From positions 496,001 through 560,000 of the forward strand of contig NZ_JARVSM010000006.1 in the NCBI RefSeq assembly GCF_030209175.1: 64,000 bases of DNA, written 5' to 3'. The notes beneath the pieces are model-generated. The model worked only from the letters and a program-made list of their open reading frames with translations. It made no database searches and was not told where the DNA came from. Shown here piece by piece: positions 61,934 through 64,000 of the stretch. This DNA is from Pseudomonas sp. efr-133-TYG-5 (lineage in GTDB: Bacteria > Pseudomonadota > Gammaproteobacteria > Pseudomonadales > Pseudomonadaceae). Both the position numbers and the translations under genes were made by a program. The stretch's first letter is position 1; each line of letters starts with the position of its first letter.

Positions 61934-62944
61934 TTATCTGCGGCGCATAAGGCCGATGAAAAACAGGCCGCCGAGTGCCGCGGTGGCCACGCCGATCGGC
62001 AGGTCTTCGGGGGCGATCAGCGTGCGCGCGGCGACGTCGACCCAGACCAGGAACACGCTGCCAAGGAACACGCACACCGGCAGCAACCGCCGGTGTTCGG
62101 CGCCGATCAGCCGACGGGCGATGTGCGGCACCATCAGCCCGACAAAGCCGATGGAGCCGCTGATCGACACCAGCACGCCGGTCATCAGCGAGGCGATCAC
62201 GAACACCCGCAGGCGTACGCTGCGTGCGTTCAGGCCGAGCGTGACGGCGGTCTGTTCACCGGCCATCAACGCATTCAGCGGGCGGGCCATGCCCAGCAGC
62301 AAGAGCAGTCCGAGCAGCACGCTGAGTGCCGGCACCGCGAGCAACTCCCAGCGCGCCAGACCGAGACCGCCGAGCATCCAGAACATCACCGCGGAGCTGG
62401 CGCGATGGTCACCCATGAACAGCAGCAGGTTGGCAATCGCCATCATCACGAACGACACTGCCACTCCGCACAGCAGCAAGCGGTCGCTGTCGAGACGGCC
62501 GTGGCGGTTGGCGATCATCAGCACCACCAGCATGCTCAGCAGCGCGCCAATGAATGCGGCGATCGGCAGGGTCAGCAGACCGACGATTTCACCGACATGC
62601 AGCACCACGATCACCGCGCCGAGCGTCGCCCCGGAGGTCACCCCGAGCAGGTGTGGATCAGCCAGCGGATTGCGTGTGACCGCTTGCAGCACCGCGCCGA
62701 TCAGCGCCAGCCCGGCACCGACCAGCGCACCCAGAAGCATGCGCGGCACGCGGATCAGCCAGACGATGTGTTCCTGGCCGGCGCTCCAGTCCGGCACGCC
62801 GAGGCCGAACAGTTTATGCAGCAGAATCCGCCACACCACGTCCACCGGCACCCGCGCCGGGCCGAAGCCCAGCGACACCACGCACGACACCAGCAGCACT
62901 GCGCCGAGGGCCAGCAGCAGCCAGCAGTAGCGACGATTGATCAT
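61934..62944 (-). CDS. FecCD-family ABC transporter permease (siderophore/cobalamin type)
   Basis: A 336-residue inner-membrane permease with nine or ten helices. The segment LALIGAVLQAVTRNPLADPHLLGVTSGA is the FecCD hallmark, and RLIGAEHRRLLPV near the C-terminus is the coupling region to the ATPase. It functions as a homodimer with the upstream ATPase and binding protein. The start overlaps the binding-protein stop by 4 bp. Substrate (Fe-chelate, haem or cobamide) is not assignable. Confidence 0.93.
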   Translation of the reverse strand: MINRRYCWLLLALGAVLLVSCVVSLGFGPARVPVDVVWRILLHKLFGLGVPDWSAGQEHIVWLIRVPRMLLGALVGAGLALIGAVLQAVTRNPLADPHLLGVTSGATLGAVIVVLHVGEIVGLLTLPIAAFIGALLSMLVVLMIANRHGRLDSDRLLLCGVAVSFVMMAIANLLLFMGDHRASSAVMFWMLGGLGLARWELLAVPALSVLLGLLLLLGMARPLNALMAGEQTAVTLGLNARSVRLRVFVIASLMTGVLVSISGSIGFVGLMVPHIARRLIGAEHRRLLPVCVFLGSVFLVWVDVAARTLIAPEDLPIGVATAALGGLFFIGLMRRR

Positions 62945-63888
62945 TCGCCGTGGAAACCTTTGGCCAGGGTCTCGACCGCGAGTACGTTGTCGATCCCCGG
63001 CGTGGCCTGCACGTAGGGGATGACGATGAAGCGCTGGTTCCTGATCGCGTCTACCGATTGCAGCGCCGTGTTCTTCAGCAGGAATTCAATCTTCTGCTCG
63101 GCGGTGATTTCGCTGTAGTCGACGATCACGATCACTTGCGGATTGCGCTCGACCACGGTTTCCCAGTTGACCCGGGTCCAGCTCGCCTCGACGTCATCAA
63201 GAATGTTGCGCCCGCCAGCGGCATCGATCAGCGCTTGCGGCATGCCCAGTCGGCCGGAGGTCATGGCGCGGTCTTCGCCGCTGTCATAGAGGAACACTCG
63301 TGGTTTCTCGGCGGGCAGGTTTTTGCGGATTGCGGCGACCTGACTCTGCATGTCGGCGATCAACGCGTTGGCGCGATCCTGCACGTCGAAGATCCTGCCG
63401 AGATTTCGCAGGTCGTTGTACGTGTCATCCAGCGTGGCGGCGGGGCGCTTCATCACGAAGGCGCAGGACTCGGTCAGTTCATAGACGTTGATGCCCAGCG
63501 GCTGCAGGGTCTGCGGCGTGAGGTCGCCACCGACGCGCATGCCGTAGTCCCAGCCGGCGAAGAAGAAGTCGACGTTGGCGTTGAGCAGGGTTTCCACCGA
63601 CGGGTATTTGGCCGCCAGCTCCGGCAGACCGTCGAGCAGCGACTGCATCTGCGGCGTCACCGCCTTCCAGCCACTGACGCCGCTGTAGCCGACCATCTGC
63701 GCCTTGAGGCCGAGGGCGAGCATCATCTGGGTCATGTTGATGTCGTGGCTGAGTGCGTGCTGCGGAGCTTGCTTGAAGGTCACTTCGCGGTTGCAGCTGG
63801 TAATCGTCAACGGGTATTTCGTGGCCTCGGCGAAGGCTTGGGTGGTGCCCAGCAACAGAGCGAGGCAAAGCAGGGAGCGCACAGTCAT
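62941..63888 (-). CDS. FecB/BtuF-type periplasmic metal-chelate binding protein
   Basis: A 315-residue class III binding protein. Signal peptide MTVRSLLCLALLLGTTQAFA, then two lobes joined by a long helix. The beginning YPLTITSCNREVTFKQAP and PQALIDAAGGRNILDD are typical of the siderophore/B12 group. It overlaps the ATPase gene (ATGA) upstream and the permease gene downstream, forming a tight ATPase-binding protein-permease operon. No TonB-dependent receptor is in view; it may lie beyond the right edge. Confidence 0.92.
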   Translation of the reverse strand: MTVRSLLCLALLLGTTQAFAEATKYPLTITSCNREVTFKQAPQHALSHDINMTQMMLALGLKAQMVGYSGVSGWKAVTPQMQSLLDGLPELAAKYPSVETLLNANVDFFFAGWDYGMRVGGDLTPQTLQPLGINVYELTESCAFVMKRPAATLDDTYNDLRNLGRIFDVQDRANALIADMQSQVAAIRKNLPAEKPRVFLYDSGEDRAMTSGRLGMPQALIDAAGGRNILDDVEASWTRVNWETVVERNPQVIVIVDYSEITAEQKIEFLLKNTALQSVDAIRNQRFIVIPYVQATPGIDNVLAVETLAKGFHGE

Positions 63889-64000
63889 GGTCGGGTTATC
63901 CAGGTGATTCGCGGGTAGCCGTGGAGGGGGTGGGCATCGATCAGCACTTCGACGCCGAAGACGTCGCGCAGCAGGTCGCGGGTAAGCACGTCTTGTGGCG
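63885..64000 (-). CDS. ABC transporter ATPase, C-terminal end (cut by window edge)
   Basis: The last 37 residues of an open frame entering from the right edge (ending DAHPLHGYPRITWITRP). VFGVEVLIDAHPLHGYPR is typical of the C-terminus of FecE/FhuC/BtuD-type ATPases. Its TGA overlaps the ATG of the binding-protein gene. The domain motifs lie outside the window. Confidence 0.8.
   Translation of the reverse strand, partial: PQDVLTRDLLRDVFGVEVLIDAHPLHGYPRITWITRP

Overview
The window looks like a chromosome segment of a fluorescent Pseudomonas (P. fluorescens group). The evidence is high GC, eleven pairs of inverted REP elements of the GTGGGAGCGGGCTTGC type typical of that group, and a gene order (pncB-nadE, a bra/liv operon, ureEFG next to a DesT-type regulator, ferritin, urtABCDE-ureDABC) that matches my memory of the P. 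aeruginosa core chromosome. No rRNA, tRNA, CRISPR array, prophage or insertion sequence was recognised.

Layout. 1-5761: NAD biosynthesis (nadE, cut by the left edge, and pncB) and the lysine/pipecolate catabolic genes amaB and amaA with a divergent LysR regulator. 5762-11354: a complete branched-chain amino acid ABC transporter (braCDEFG) behind two consecutive sigma-54 promoter matches and ended by a clear terminator. 11355-12066: 0.7 kb with no convincing gene but a cluster of DnaA-box-like 9-mers and a diverged 55-bp duplication. 12067-15193: a short-chain dehydrogenase, a cation efflux protein and an AGE-family isomerase. 15373-18711: urease accessory genes hupE-ureG-ureF-ureE and a DesT/FabR-type regulator. 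18906-33304: housekeeping and stress genes: a small secreted repeat protein, AsmA-like, bacterioferritin-like, azoreductase/SMR, lipase, EamA/AraC, PsiF, AI-2E-type permease, a YegD-like Hsp70, cbpA/cbpM and a soluble histidine kinase.

33487-40548 is a 2353-residue protein with three leucine-rich-repeat blocks and a C-terminal NEL-type E3 ubiquitin ligase domain with its catalytic Cys. 40601-50835 (minus strand) is one nitrogen-scavenging unit, urtABCDE-ureD-ureA-(two GNATs)-ureB-ureC: urea is bound and imported by Urt, then hydrolysed by urease. A sigma-54 promoter and two NtrC-like dyads precede urtA. 61934-64000 is an FecBCD-type metal-chelate ABC importer whose ATPase gene runs off the right edge.

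The most unusual content is 51158-61924: two adjacent giant genes (1986 and 1563 residues) built of nine and seven tandem modules of about 220 residues. Only the first module of each keeps a JAB/JAMM-like metal signature (E...HSHP...SxxD, identical HxH-to-D spacing). The two proteins align module for module, the longer having two extra modules. These two genes and the NEL ligase gene share the octamer TATGTACC 56-99 bp upstream of their start codons; by eye I found it nowhere else in the window. I propose a co-regulated accessory set, possibly acting on ubiquitin-type substrates of another organism. No secretion apparatus lies in the window, so that role is inference.
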